A DNA stretch of 64,000 nt. Origin: Caulochytrium protostelioides. Taxonomy: Eukaryota > Chytridiomycota > Caulochytriomycetes > Caulochytriales > Caulochytriaceae. Every line of letters starts with the position of its first letter. The first letter of the stretch is position 1. The position numbers were made by a program, and so were the translations under genes. Location of the stretch: assembly GCA_003615045.1 (NCBI GenBank), contig ML014134.1, positions 62,001 to 126,000 of the forward strand. Direction: 5' to 3'. This document shows positions 1-8,978 of the stretch, piece after piece. A model generated the notes under the pieces. The model did not search any database, was not told the origin of the DNA, and saw only the letters and a list, made by a program, of their open reading frames with translations.

Positions 1-3
1 CGA

Positions 4-8
4 AAAAG
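4..8 (-). terminator. RNA polymerase III terminator of tRNA-Gly
   Basis: Five A's on the plus strand give TTTTT on the tRNA strand, starting 9 nt past the discriminator base. This is the usual Pol III stop. Confidence 0.8.
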
Positions 9-16
9 TAGTGGAC

Positions 17-130
17 TGCATCCGCCGGGAATCGAACCCGGGGCTAACACATGTTGCTGCAGGATCTTGAAGCGGGGCGCTGTCAGGAAACTTATGGCAA
101 GCGTTAATTTTACCACTAAACCACGGATGC
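17..130 (-). tRNA. tRNA-Gly (anticodon GCC) with a 43-nt intron
   Basis: Read on the minus strand, 130-124 (GCATCCG) pairs perfectly with 24-18 (CGGATGC), followed by discriminator A at 17. The D arm carries GTTTAGTGGTA, and the T arm is CCGGG-TTCGATT-CCCGG (41-25). The anticodon stem is AACGC (105-101) with GTGTT (50-46), including one G-U pair. The loop reads TTGCCA then T, so the anticodon is GCC at 98-96. An insertion of 43 nt (94-52) sits between positions 37 and 38, the canonical nuclear tRNA intron site. Without it the tRNA is 71 nt, normal for tRNA-Gly. It decodes GGC/GGU. A T-run Pol III terminator follows at once, so the gene looks functional. Confidence 0.93.
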
Positions 131-202
131 AATTTTTGTTTTTGTTGGACGGCCACTCCTACTCCATGGTTTGTATCACATCTGCCAACATAAACAGTCT
201 GC

Positions 203-253
203 CACGTGGCATGTGGCTTGCACCACGTGGTCCAGGCACGTGGCGATCACGTG
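203..253. promoter_or_regulatory. Cluster of four CACGTG palindromes
   Basis: CACGTG occurs at 203-208, 224-229, 237-242 and 248-253, each followed by G. CACGTG is the core site of bHLH factors of the Cbf1/Pho4/USF type. The cluster lies between the tRNA and the retroelement protease frame, so it could belong to an old LTR promoter or be a host element. No host Pol II gene with this as an obvious promoter is seen. Confidence 0.45.
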
Positions 254-546
254 GATCATTCTGAACAAACCAGGCCACTACCAGAGCGAGTGTCCTCGAG
301 CTCAGACGAAACAGGACTAGGACCGCCTTCAGCCGCGCCCCGTCCTGAACACCCTTGAGGAGCACATCGACCGCGCTCCGACCGACTCGGAAAACTGAAG
401 GGGGGGCAATGCCTTGAACCACCCACTACCTAACGAATGCGAACTGCCCGGCCGCCCAACACAATGCCGCAAAGCATAAAACATATTCTCGTTTTCCTCT
501 TCCCACGTCTGGCATAAATAAAGAAGATCTGCTGCTTCTTGCAGCG

Positions 547-981
547 ATGTCCACTTGTCAATTTTCTCGACTCCAAATCACGTGTAACGAAGAAACTTTT
601 GACTGCTTCATCGACTCAGGCGCCAGCACCGAGTATGCAACCGCAAGGTTCACTCACCGCGCTGATCTGACCGTTGACCCCGCCATCTCAGCATCCGCAG
701 GACTCGCCAATGGGTCCTCGATCAATCTCGGCCGATCGACCATAGAGATCACTTGTGATGGCCACACCGAGAAGATCCAAGCATGGATCAATGACACCGA
801 TAGGTTTGATATCATCCTTGGCCAAACCTGGCTTCGAAGGCATCATCTGCTCGCCGACTGGCGGAGCACCTCCGCCACGCTCAACGTCGAGGGGCAAATG
901 TGCACTATGTACCCGCTTTCCTCTGCTCCCCCTCCATTCACCGACAACCTTTTGATGCCTATCACAGGCTTTACTATGTAG
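547..981 (+). mobile_element. Ty3/Gypsy-like LTR-retrotransposon remnant (aspartic protease domain)
   Basis: A 144-codon frame carries a retropepsin-like fold signature: the catalytic motif FIDSGAS near residue 22 and a hydrophobic IILGQTWL strand near residue 90. Both are typical of the protease of Ty3/Gypsy Pol polyproteins. No gag, reverse transcriptase, RNase H or integrase is recognisable on either side, so it is a fossil fragment, not a whole element. An AT-rich TATA-like stretch (CATAAATAAAG, about 510-520) lies just before the frame. The sequence from about 143 (TGTTGG...) to 545 could be old LTR, but only one end is present here, so this is inference. The position directly upstream of a tRNA gene fits the known Ty3 targeting habit. 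Confidence 0.7.
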
Positions 982-1259
982 CATCGACCTTGGCACACCG
1001 AAACAAGACGGCGACTCGACCAACTACGGAACAGCCGTGAAAGTTGATGTAACGACGAACGACAAGACCGACGAACGCCTCGGCGTCACAATCGAATAAT
1101 TGCGGCCATGGCCCTGTAGGTCGCTTCATTGCCTGCTGGTGGCCCGCTGGACACTAACACGTCATGCGCGGAGGGTTCACCGCCCCAGTAGATGGGTCTG
1201 GCCGGCAGATTGATGCAAGACGGTCGCTGCCTCCGCTTTCACAGGCAGAGTGGACACAG
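982..1259. other. No gene seen; mobile-DNA debris
   Basis: Between the protease remnant and the first repeat copy I see no conserved frame, RNA or repeat. Confidence 0.4.
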
Positions 1260-1383
1260 ATGAGGGGAAGGCCCTATGGCGCCCGCGGCTGCCCTAGGGC
1301 CGGCGGCCTCCAAGACCGTCCACCGCAACACGTCCGTCATGCTAGTCTTGCTGTGTGGGCGTCTCGTTTCGCAGGAAAGACGA
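1260..1383 (-). repeat. Dispersed repeat, copy A (inverted relative to copies B and C)
   Basis: The reverse complement of 1302-1382 aligns with 3422-3500 at roughly 75-80% by eye, with the same order of blocks (GGCCTCC.AG..CGTCCACCG, GTCATGCTA.TCTTGCTGTGTGGG, TTTCG.AGGAAA). Weaker similarity continues to about 1260. See copies B and C at 3.2-3.5 kb. It may be part of a decayed Fanzor element or a long terminal inverted repeat. Confidence 0.65.
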
Positions 1384-1512
1384 CCGGGCGATGAAAGGGG
1401 TGACCACCATATGGCTCTGCGGTGGCGGCGGCATGCCGTCATGGGGCGGCAGCATGCGTGGGACAGTCATGCAGCCCCTGAGCAATCGGAAACATGATAG
1501 CCCCGGCGCCGT

Positions 1513-1710
1513 GTCGTGCCGCTCTTTGATCTCGCCCCAAGGGATCACGACGATGCGTTCGGCATGCTGGCTTCTGGACAGCCGGTGGGCGATCGAGAGC
1601 GTTGCGCGGCCCTTCGCGGCCTCCGCGAGGGTTCGCGAGAGGCGCATCTCGCCCTGGCCCGACAACGCCAATGTGATCTCGTCAAACAGTAGCACGCGCA
1701 GCCATAGTTC
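1513..1710 (-). pseudogene. ABC-transporter nucleotide-binding-domain fragment
   Basis: Translated on the minus strand, about 66 residues match the C-terminal half of an ABCB-type nucleotide-binding domain. They include a Walker B/D-loop-like LLFDEITLALS, then a segment like GRATLSIAHRLS containing the switch (H-loop) histidine, then a strand ending in GEIKERHD. The Walker A, Q-loop and signature parts are missing, and neither side continues the domain, so this is a broken fragment. The D-loop reads ALS rather than the usual ALD, as it also does in the intact half transporter at 12.5-15.0 kb. The fragment may be a degenerate copy of that gene family, perhaps carried here by a mobile element. 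Confidence 0.65.
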
Positions 1711-3228
1711 TTGGACGTTCTTAACTAGAACGGGTCAAAACCTTTCTCTTCCTGCCAGGTATAAATGACCTATCGATCATGCCGCCGCCATCCTCGGCCC
1801 CAGGTTGCTGTTCTCGTCAACTTCACCCTCAGTTGGGCAGTTAGCATTCCAAGAGCCAGCTGCAATGCTTGCCAACGCAGCGCGGCTAGTGGGGAGCGCC
1901 ACCCACTGCGCCTCGGCAGGGGCGTCGCAGGTCTCCGATCCGTCGGTGCTTCGCCTGTGTGGGGGTCTCCCGACGCGCTGTTGGCTGCGCTGGCATAGGG
2001 TGCCATCCTGGCGGTAAACCCCAGAGGTTCAGGTCCGGCCGCACAGTCGGTGACGCGGCAATCGCCTGCCAGTCGTCTAAGTACCTTTCGAAGGACAGGG
2101 TCGCGCCTTGGGCGAGGGCCGATGCGTCACGCCCATGGTCGGGTCGCCCGCTGGTTCAGCGCTGTTCCGAAGCGGCGCCGATTCGTCTCCTCCTCGCAGT
2201 GGCATGAGATGGACGCGGTACGGTAGACACTCGTCAGGGTTCGTTGACTGCGCCAGAAAAGCATGCGGGTCGACGGTCTATTGCGTGACGTTATATATGC
2301 GGCGGCTGGCCAGAACTGCGTCACGGGTCATCTGCCCGTAGAGGCGTGGCGTGGACCGCCAGATATGAGCAGTGTGTCAATTGATGGGATCATCCGAAAC
2401 CGGATGGGTGAGTAGGGATTGGATTTGGCGACAGACTACCGCAAGGGCGAGCCCTGGGCGCCAGGCGTCGCTTGCCGCGCTATCAAGCAGCTTTTGAATG
2501 GAAACGCATTCATCGATGAAGACGCTATCGTTGCTGCCGCTTCCATGAGCTCAGCGATCAATAAACCGATTCCCATCAGTTTGATTCGGAGGCTCAAAAA
2601 ACGTTAGATACCACGTTTCTGAAGTTTTTCCCAACATGCCGTAGGTTGTACTCTCGTGTTTCGTTCACTTCGAGCATCCGTTGAAGAAGATAGGGCATCG
2701 ATCACAAGACGCTGAGAATCGCTCGCTGTTTGATTAAGTGTTTGCCGATCTGAAGGCTGAGATGCTTCGTTCCGGACCGCTCATCCCTGATAGTCACCCG
2801 GAGCTGGGAGGCGCCATCCATGCGGAAGGCGTGCACTGAGGTCTGAAGCTTCATAAATCACTCTCCACGGAGCTATCTTTTGCGACCTCCTGACCTGAGC
2901 CTACGCAACAAATTCAGCATACGCGATATGACAGTTTTGGCCGATAAACCATAGAAATCCCCTGGAGCTGCAGCCTGTTCGGGAGTCGCTCGAATGCGCG
3001 AACTCCTCCATTCTTCGGGCGGTCTTTGAGTTACGGCTTATTGGGTCCGTCTCGTATGAGTGTCGTTGGGAGGCGTGAACTTCATACTTTGGGTGGTCTC
3101 TGGGTGATGGCGTGTAGGGGCCGGCCCTTTGTTCAAGGGGCGGCGGTGCTTCCTACGCCCCTCGCCGGTCTTCCGGCGACACCGCGGCTGACTCACGTGG
3201 CGGTCACCCTTCCGTTATCTGGTCGTTT
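1711..3228. other. No recognisable gene; decayed intergenic DNA
   Basis: Only short open frames without conserved motifs are present, such as 2419-2607 (+, 62 codons). GC content drops in 2.5-3.0 kb. This stretch is bounded by inverted copies of the repeat described at 1260-1383 and 3422-3514. Confidence 0.4.
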
Positions 3229-3320
3229 TCCCTCCGAATCGTGGGGCCCATGCAACAAGATTGGCATGAGAGGCGTCCTACGGTGGGCAGCCTTGGAGGC
3301 GGTGGGCGGTCTTAGAGGCC
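3229..3320 (+). repeat. Dispersed repeat, copy B
   Basis: Runs from TTTCCCTCCGAATCGTGGGG to GGTCTTAGAGGCC and aligns over its whole length with 3422-3514, about 193 bp further on in the same orientation. Confidence 0.7.
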
Positions 3321-3421
3321 TTCTCGTGATCCATGCCTGTCAAAGCGGTCGCAGCGATCATCACGCAGCGATCATCACGCGGCGCGCAGCACTCTGCCTA
3401 CCAGACCCACCATCTGGAGCC

Positions 3422-3514
3422 TTTCCTCCGAAAGGTGGGGCCCACACAGCAAGAGTAGCATGACAGGCTTATTACGGTGGACGACCTCGGAGGCCGTGGG
3501 CGCCTTGGAGGCCG
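3422..3514 (+). repeat. Dispersed repeat, copy C
   Basis: Direct relative of copy B and inverted relative of copy A. Similarity to copy A continues to about 3547, which touches the start of the Fanzor-like region. One frame across copies A and C shows VD-x-LGGR, which could be a worn RuvC-I aspartate motif. That would make the three copies pieces of Fanzor coding sequence rather than terminal repeats. Confidence 0.7.
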
Positions 3515-3539
3515 CGAGCGCCGCGAGGCCAAACCATCC

Positions 3540-4300
3540 TCATGGCCAGGGTGGGCTCCAAAGGCCAGGCCACCAGCTGGAAGCTGGCCCGGAAGCAGTA
3601 CCATGTGGAAGCCGGCATAAAAGCCGCCCAAAAGCATGCAGAGGCTTGGTGCCATGATCTCCAGGAGCCGCGGCAGCGGCTGTCGGCGGTCAGCATCAAA
3701 GGCATCCCGCTCGCCGCGTACCACCGATTTCTGAAGGTATGGCTCGCCACATACGAACCCCTTTAGGCCAAGTATCTGAAGCCGCGCTGAGCACGCCAGC
3801 GCCTTCGGCTGTACAGTGACTAGCAGCGCGTGTTTGCCCACTTCTTGAACTGCGCCGTCGAGGAGGTGGACACGAAGAAGAAGCCCCAGGCGACTAGGGC
3901 GAGATCGTTGTTCCAACAGCTCGGGCCTCCAAGGCGTGCGCTCAGCGGCTCCGCACCGTCCTGGTCGACGAGTTCCAGACGACCCAGGTGCATGCCGGGA
4001 CGAATACGATCCTGACCAAGGTGCAAACCGGTGACCCGACGGCCGTGTCGATCTCTCGCGCGTCCCGGGACGGCGCACTCCCGACCGCGCCGACGCCGGC
4101 CAACCCGTTCCGCACGACCCGGGTGTATGCTCAGACGAATGTGGTCCTGAAACCCGGGCAACGCTGGCGCCAAAGACCGAGGTCCGGAGTTTGCCGTGGT
4201 GCGATTCCACCAACGGCAAGTTTGGGAGCCGCGATCTCAACGCCGCATTGAACATCGGACGCTGTTTGGCCTTACCCGTCAGACCGAAAGCGTTGTGCGC
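3540..4300 (+). pseudogene. Decayed Fanzor (eukaryotic TnpB-like RNA-guided nuclease) gene
   Basis: Three plus-strand stretches, in the right order and spacing, match recalled Fanzor features. First, 3560-3766 has a helical block KQYHVEAGIKAAQK...W, then LSAVSIK and a YHRFLKVWL-like helix, resembling the QW...SG...K..W and LS..KT blocks. Second, about 3925-4010 reads SKACAQRLRTVLVDEFQTTQV, resembling the VDEFRTSQ segment before the zinc site. Third, 4200-4290 has FGSRDLNAALNIGRC, the hallmark RD-x-NAA-x-NI of RuvC-III. The stretches lie in different frames and the zinc-binding CxxC pairs are not intact, so the gene is broken in several places. Fanzors are carried by IS607-like and other eukaryotic DNA transposons and have been characterised from the chytrid Spizellomyces. 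No matching ends or guide-RNA scaffold could be identified by eye. Confidence 0.72.
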
Positions 4301-4835
4301 TCGGCAAGCTCCAAGCAATTCAAGGTCGGCAAGCTCATCCGGCACTGAATCGGATGCGCGCTGCCGCTGTGGGAGATCATTGGGGGGCACCACGGAGGGC
4401 ATGGCGTGCGCGTTAGGTCGTCTCAAAGGAGGGCCTATATAAACGAGCAAGTACGCTCGCCAAAACATATGGGGGTGTTGTTTTGCGATACTGGCCCCAC
4501 CCTCGTGTTTCTCTGTCGCTCACGCGCTGTTCCGATTAGGACGAACCGCGGACGGCCGCCGCCTCGGCGACCTTGAAGGGCTAATGGTCCAGTGACACTC
4601 CATCACGACCTGTAATTCAAGCACCTTCCCCCGTGACCCGGTGATGTCGTTTAGTCACCCCGTCCCGATTCACTTCCCCTGAGCATCGAATGAAGCGTCT
4701 AAACGATCTTGAAGATACATGAAGAAACGACGGCTCCGATCCGCGTCCATGTCCAATTCCACGTCAACGTGGCAGCGGCAAGCAGGCGCGATCCAGCGAA
4801 CGAAAAAAGAAGCAGCGCATGACGCAGCCGCAGAT
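4301..4835. other. Intergenic; no gene seen
   Basis: Contains the 3' flank of hydrophobin 1 on the minus strand and an orphan TATA box (4436-4443, +). A 35-codon frame at 4469 begins about 26 nt after that TATA box but has no recognisable features. Confidence 0.4.
4436..4443 (+). promoter_or_regulatory. Orphan TATA box (TATATAAA)
   Basis: A perfect TATATAAA in otherwise GC-rich DNA, without a convincing downstream gene. It lies just beyond the Fanzor remnant and may be a relic promoter. Confidence 0.35.
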
Positions 4836-5243
4836 TTACAGGCTCGTCTTCTTCGTGAACTGGTTCTTCTTGGTAGGCGCATCACAGCCGAGGACCATCT
4901 TGCCGCCGTCCATCTCGGAGCCGGAGCAGCACATGACGTTGGCCGAACACTGCGAGGTGCTGTCGGCGGCCAGGACGTTCAGGTTGATCGGAACGCACTC
5001 AATGCCGAGGAAGAGGTTGTCCAGAATACTGCCGAGGATGCCGATACCCGGGGCGTCCGGCGCCACGGTCTGCGTGCAGCAGTAGGACTTCTGGTGCGAA
5101 GCACACTCCATACTCTCTTTCGCGTGGACGGCGGTCGTGTCGTGGTGGTTGTTGTTCTTCCACTGGTTAGCGGCGGGCTGCGCCTCCTGGGCGAGCACCG
5201 AGGCCGCGCCGGCAGCCAGGACGAAGAGAGTCTTGAAAAGCAT
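4836..5243 (-). CDS. Class I hydrophobin 1 (secreted)
   Basis: A 135-residue protein with a signal peptide (hydrophobic residues 5-18, likely cleavage after A18) and the eight-cysteine hydrophobin pattern: C47, C55C56, C83, C99, C105C106, C120. The spacings are X7, X26, X15, X5 and X13, inside the class I ranges. The conserved CVPI after the fourth cysteine, the CCSG near the third pair and the hydrophobic loops (LGSILDNLFLG) also fit. Hydrophobins self-assemble at air-water interfaces and coat aerial structures and spores. An N/H-rich linker (24-44) precedes the core, and a basic tail (TKKNQFTKK) follows. Intronless; a TATA box lies 174 bp upstream. It is paralogous to the gene at 44.0 kb with identical core spacing. 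Confidence 0.9.
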   Translation of the reverse strand: MLFKTLFVLAAGAASVLAQEAQPAANQWKNNNHHDTTAVHAKESMECASHQKSYCCTQTVAPDAPGIGILGSILDNLFLGIECVPINLNVLAADSTSQCSANVMCCSGSEMDGGKMVLGCDAPTKKNQFTKKTSL

Positions 5244-5416
5244 GGTGATGACAGAGAAAAAAGTGAAAAGCGGGGAGGCGGGTGCAGAAGTGATTCAAAA
5301 CAGAAGAGGCGGGGTTGTAGTGAGAGTAGGCGGTGGTGTGCGGAACAAGCATCTTGTTTTCACCTCTCTGTACGCTCCCAATCAGAATCGGTCTTCCATG
5401 ACAATGCACCACAGGG

Positions 5417-5424
5417 TATTTATA
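5417..5424 (-). promoter_or_regulatory. TATA box of hydrophobin 1
   Basis: The minus strand reads TATAAATA, 174 bp upstream of the start codon with no other gene between. It would place transcription start at about 5390 and give a 5' leader of about 150 nt. Confidence 0.6.
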
Positions 5425-5996
5425 CTCCGTTATCCGGAAGCCGTGGACATCACATCCCAAGTCGAATCAGCGGCCACCCGTTGCCTGGTGGTGCTTGGTG
5501 GTGCCTGGTGGTGCTGCAAGTCGCACGCTCGCCGAGTTGACAGGCGGGTGACCGGCGGTTCGTGGGTTTCATTATTTTCTCTGTCGTCGTGGATACGCCA
5601 CAAGGAGACGACATGTGCGGAGATGGTTCGCAATCCAATAAAATAGCCATGTGATGCTATCGACGCACCAAGAAAAAAAGAGGCACGAGTCAGGGCTCCG
5701 ATGAGCCGATGAGCCTCCCTCGACAGATCGCCAGCGCGGTAACGTTGCAACGGTTCCCAAACGTCGGCGCTTGAGCGCCTCATTTTCCGGCCATGACAGG
5801 TTCCGTCTTGCGGCGTGCGAACCCATCGAAAAAAACGAAGGAGTCATGTCATTCGGCCGCGCCTGCAGGGAGGGCAGAGATCACGGGCGGAGGCCACGGC
5901 AAGAGAGCCCATGGCGCCTCTGAGTCCATGACGCACCGCCGGTCGGTGGTCAGTGCATGCTAAAGCATTTCCCGCGGCGGCGCGACATCAGGACGG
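5425..5996. other. Intergenic; distal hydrophobin 1 promoter and 3' flank of the J-protein gene
   Basis: No conserved frame or RNA. A short repeated TGGTGCCTGGTGGTGCTGC-like stretch occurs near 5488-5516. Confidence 0.4.
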
Positions 5997-6736
5997 TCAG
6001 TCGCGGCGCTGGCGGCCGCTTGAGAGGAGCCAACGGACATAATCGATGCCAACGGCTTGTTCGATGCGGCGCAGCATGATCTGACGCTTAGCGACTGGGA
6101 GCGAGCGAAACGCGTCCAACACGGACTGTCCTTTAACATCGCGGACCTTGCCCAGGCGGTTGCCCATATAGGCGCCCGCGGCGGCGCCTAAGATGTTGCC
6201 CGCGATAAAGCCGAGGGCGAAGCCGGCGACACCGCCAATCGGCTGCCAGAACCAGGACGGGTCCTCGAACTCCTGCTCGAGCATCGGCCCGAAGACGAAT
6301 GCGAACGAGGCCCAGCCATCGTTCGCGTCGCGGGGCAGGCCAGCGGTCGGGCACAAGTCATGATCGCGCAGCCGCTCATCGTATTGCTTTCGCTTCGCTG
6401 GGTCACTGAGGATCTGGAAGGTGTCACCTAGCTGTTTAAAGCGCTCGGCCGCCTCAGGCGCGGGATTGCTATCCGGGAGCCAGTGGAGCTATCATCGAAT
6501 CAAGGGGGTGTGTCCCCACCACCACGCGGCAAATCAGACAGATGAGCAAGGCGAGCTGTGGGTCATGCATGGAAGGGTCAACATAACCAGACAAAGAGTC
6601 TGACGGCGCGCTCACGTACCGCTTCTTTCGAGTAGGCCTGATAGATTTCTTCGTCGTTGGCCGTCGGGTCGATTTTTAAGATGTTGTAGAGGGACTCGTC
6701 CGAGAAGGACTCATCCGGGATGGGCCGTGTCGCCAT
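5997..6736 (-). CDS. J-domain (DnaJ-like) protein with LPD in place of HPD
   Basis: Two exons, 6736-6620 and 6488-5997, with intron 6619-6489 (131 nt, GTACGT...ATAG, phase 0), give 202 residues. Residues 14-75 form a J domain: SLYNILKIDPTANDEEI (helix I), YSKEALHW (helix II), a loop, then FKQLGDTFQILSDPAKRKQYDE (helices III-IV). The loop reads LPDSNP where the family has HPDKNP, so the catalytic histidine is replaced by leucine. The middle is Gly/Ala-rich and hydrophobic (IGGVAGFALGFIAGNILG, then a short GAAAGAYMG stretch), like a glycine-zipper membrane segment. The C-terminus is basic. J proteins normally stimulate Hsp70 ATPase; without His this one may be a scaffold or recruiter. The start at 6736 (GTGACCATGG context) is preferred over 6856 because homology begins directly after it. 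Confidence 0.82.
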
Positions 6737-7506
6737 GGTCACACAGGGTCGTCGCCGCACTTGTCTCACCGCGGCAGCTGGAACGGCGTCAGATAGGCAC
6801 AACGAGGATCGGTAAAGGGCGACGTCGGGACCGGCGATGTCACGGACGTCACCCATCGGCGCATCGACCCATCGCTATCGCCGGTCCCACCATCGCCAAT
6901 GACGCATGTGTGCGGTCTTTCAATCGGACCGCTCTCGCTTCGTGGTCTGCATGCCGTCGCTCGCCGGAGTTGCATGCGAGGGTGGCGCCCGGCAGCGTGG
7001 CGACGATCAGTGTAGCGGCGATCAACGTGGCGGCGTCGGCGGCGGAGCCAACCCATGCAAACAGGTGCAAGCGGCGGTGTTGGGCCCTCCGCCACTTCGC
7101 CAGCTGGCCGTCGGCCGCCGGCCGCGCCCGCATGACCCCATCCAGGCTGCGATGGCCCCCTTGCGTCTCCTTTCTGGGGGAGACGGCACCACCGTCGGGC
7201 ACGGCCCACGAAGGGGCAGCACGAGACGGCGACGGCACGCGCGCTCGAGGGGACGATGACCTGCCTTGCTTGCGGCGAGGCTTGGGTCGGAGTTTTTTTT
7301 CCGCCTTATGCGTCCGCCAGCACACCGCTGGCTGTGCACGCCCGAGGTGCGATGCGGCCATCCGAGACCACGGCGCGGTCCAGGCGTGGGCCAGGCGCGC
7401 CAGACGCCTGGGCGGTCTCCGGGTCCAGGCAGGCGCGAGAATGCATGCAGCACGTCCGACACGGACGCGCGCAGCGGCGGCACGGCCGACAGGTCGTGAC
7501 CAGATT

Positions 7507-7587
7507 GAGAAGACCGAGAAGACCGAGAAGACCGAGAAGACCGAGAAGACCGAGAAGACCGAGAAGACCGAGAAGACCGAGAAGACC
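7507..7587. repeat. 9-bp minisatellite, nine perfect units
   Basis: GAGAAGACC repeated nine times without a mismatch, so it is recently homogenised. On the plus strand one frame would give (EKT)n, but no gene is recognised around it. Confidence 0.9.
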
Positions 7588-7745
7588 CAGAGAGCCAGGA
7601 AGACCGACAAGACTGACCTATGCGCTGCAGGCGCCGGCCGAGTCGGCGGCACCGATGTCGGACACGGCGGGGCCTGATGCTGTGTGACGGTCCAGGCATG
7701 ATGTCGCGCCTCGTCCGTGCCGCCATACCCCTACACAGCGACAGG

Positions 7746-7753
7746 TATAAATA
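7746..7753 (+). promoter_or_regulatory. TATA box (TATAAATA) without an assigned gene
   Basis: A perfect TATAAATA 1.23 kb upstream of asparagine synthetase. It could drive a noncoding transcript or a gene not recognised here. Confidence 0.35.
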
Positions 7754-8978
7754 GCGGCCCAATACGAGCCCATGCGACTACCACACGACCATGACGACGC
7801 GCCGGACGTCCATTCGTAGGCGACCTTAGGACGCCAGTATTGACTTGGCGCCTCGCTGTGAAGCACTCGGTGGACCTCCCCCCTGAAGCACCATACCCCT
7901 CACTTTCTAATGTATCGTCTACGCCCATGAACGCTCCTCTCTCACCATTCCCTCTCCCCTGCTGCACGCGTTCCTGCTGCACGCGTTCACCAGCCGTCAT
8001 TGGCACCTGCATTCTTTCCCACTCTGATGTCTCCGTGATACAAGCCCTCGTTCCACTCCACCCGGTTGTCACGGCGGCTGTGACGCCACGCAGGCTCCCT
8101 GCGCGTCATGCGCGTGGATGGCCCATCGTCTTGCGTTCTCGAACAAGGCATGGTGCCCGCGTCTCAGCCGCCTCCCGACAGCCGCGCCGGAGCCCCTCTT
8201 CCTCGTTTCTTATCGCTCGGCGCTTCGGCATATGCTCCCTCACCCGCCCCAGAATCCGGTGCCTGCACTGCTAGGCGACTCGCTATGGGCCTATTGGATG
8301 GACCAACGTCGTCTCCCTGCAGTGCAAGCGCCGGAATCGGACGCGTGTGGGATCATTGATGGTTCCTTGTTTGCTCGTTCCCTGGCGTAATCGCCCATCC
8401 GTGTGGATGGGCGCTGCGCTGGCGCTACCCATCCCCTCCTTTCGCCCCTTCGCCCACATCACTGACCCGTCCCCTTGACATGTGTAAACATGCCCTTATC
8501 GCATATTACTCTACCCCCATCCCCGGCGAAGGCGCAGTGTCATCGTGGCCCCATCCCCTGCTAGCGTTCGTGCATCCTCATCGCTCCCACGAAGGAGCCC
8601 CACAGCACTGGCTGACGGGGAGGAGCCAGTGGCGGTGACGTCGCGGCGCGTCATGCCGTCTCATGCTGGGCTCGACTTTGCTGCGCGACGGCCACGCCAA
8701 TGGTGACGGCCTCATCGGCTGTACAAATACGCGGCCGGAACGGTGATAAGCGCGCGCCGCCATGCCCGCATGATCCTATCTATCGATCGCGAGTTCTGAT
8801 GAGTGGTTCGGTCGCCCTACGTCGAAGACGTGAAGCGACTTGGATGGATCGTCACCTTCTGCCTCCGTGTAGTCCTCCGTGTGCCCACTTCCCTAGCTGT
8901 TGGCCGGCCGCTCTTACCTCAACGTGCTGTTGCCCACTCCGTCTCTCATCCAGGCGCGTCGCCGTTCTCGTCACCGTC

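Larger units (their letters stand above)
6737..8978. other. Divergent intergenic region (J protein / asparagine synthetase)
   Basis: 2.2 kb with many overlapping long open frames on both strands, as expected in GC-rich noncoding DNA, and none with known motifs. It holds a perfect 9-bp minisatellite (7507-7587), an orphan TATA box (7746-7753) and a 15-bp tandem duplication (7959-7988). The proximal part is the asparagine synthetase promoter. Confidence 0.45.

Noticed and set aside
6849-7762. Long overlapping frames (6849-7652 minus, 6727-7677 plus, 7022-7762 minus)
   Set aside because: They run through a simple 9-bp repeat, are open on both strands at once and show no domain. In GC-rich DNA such frames arise by chance.
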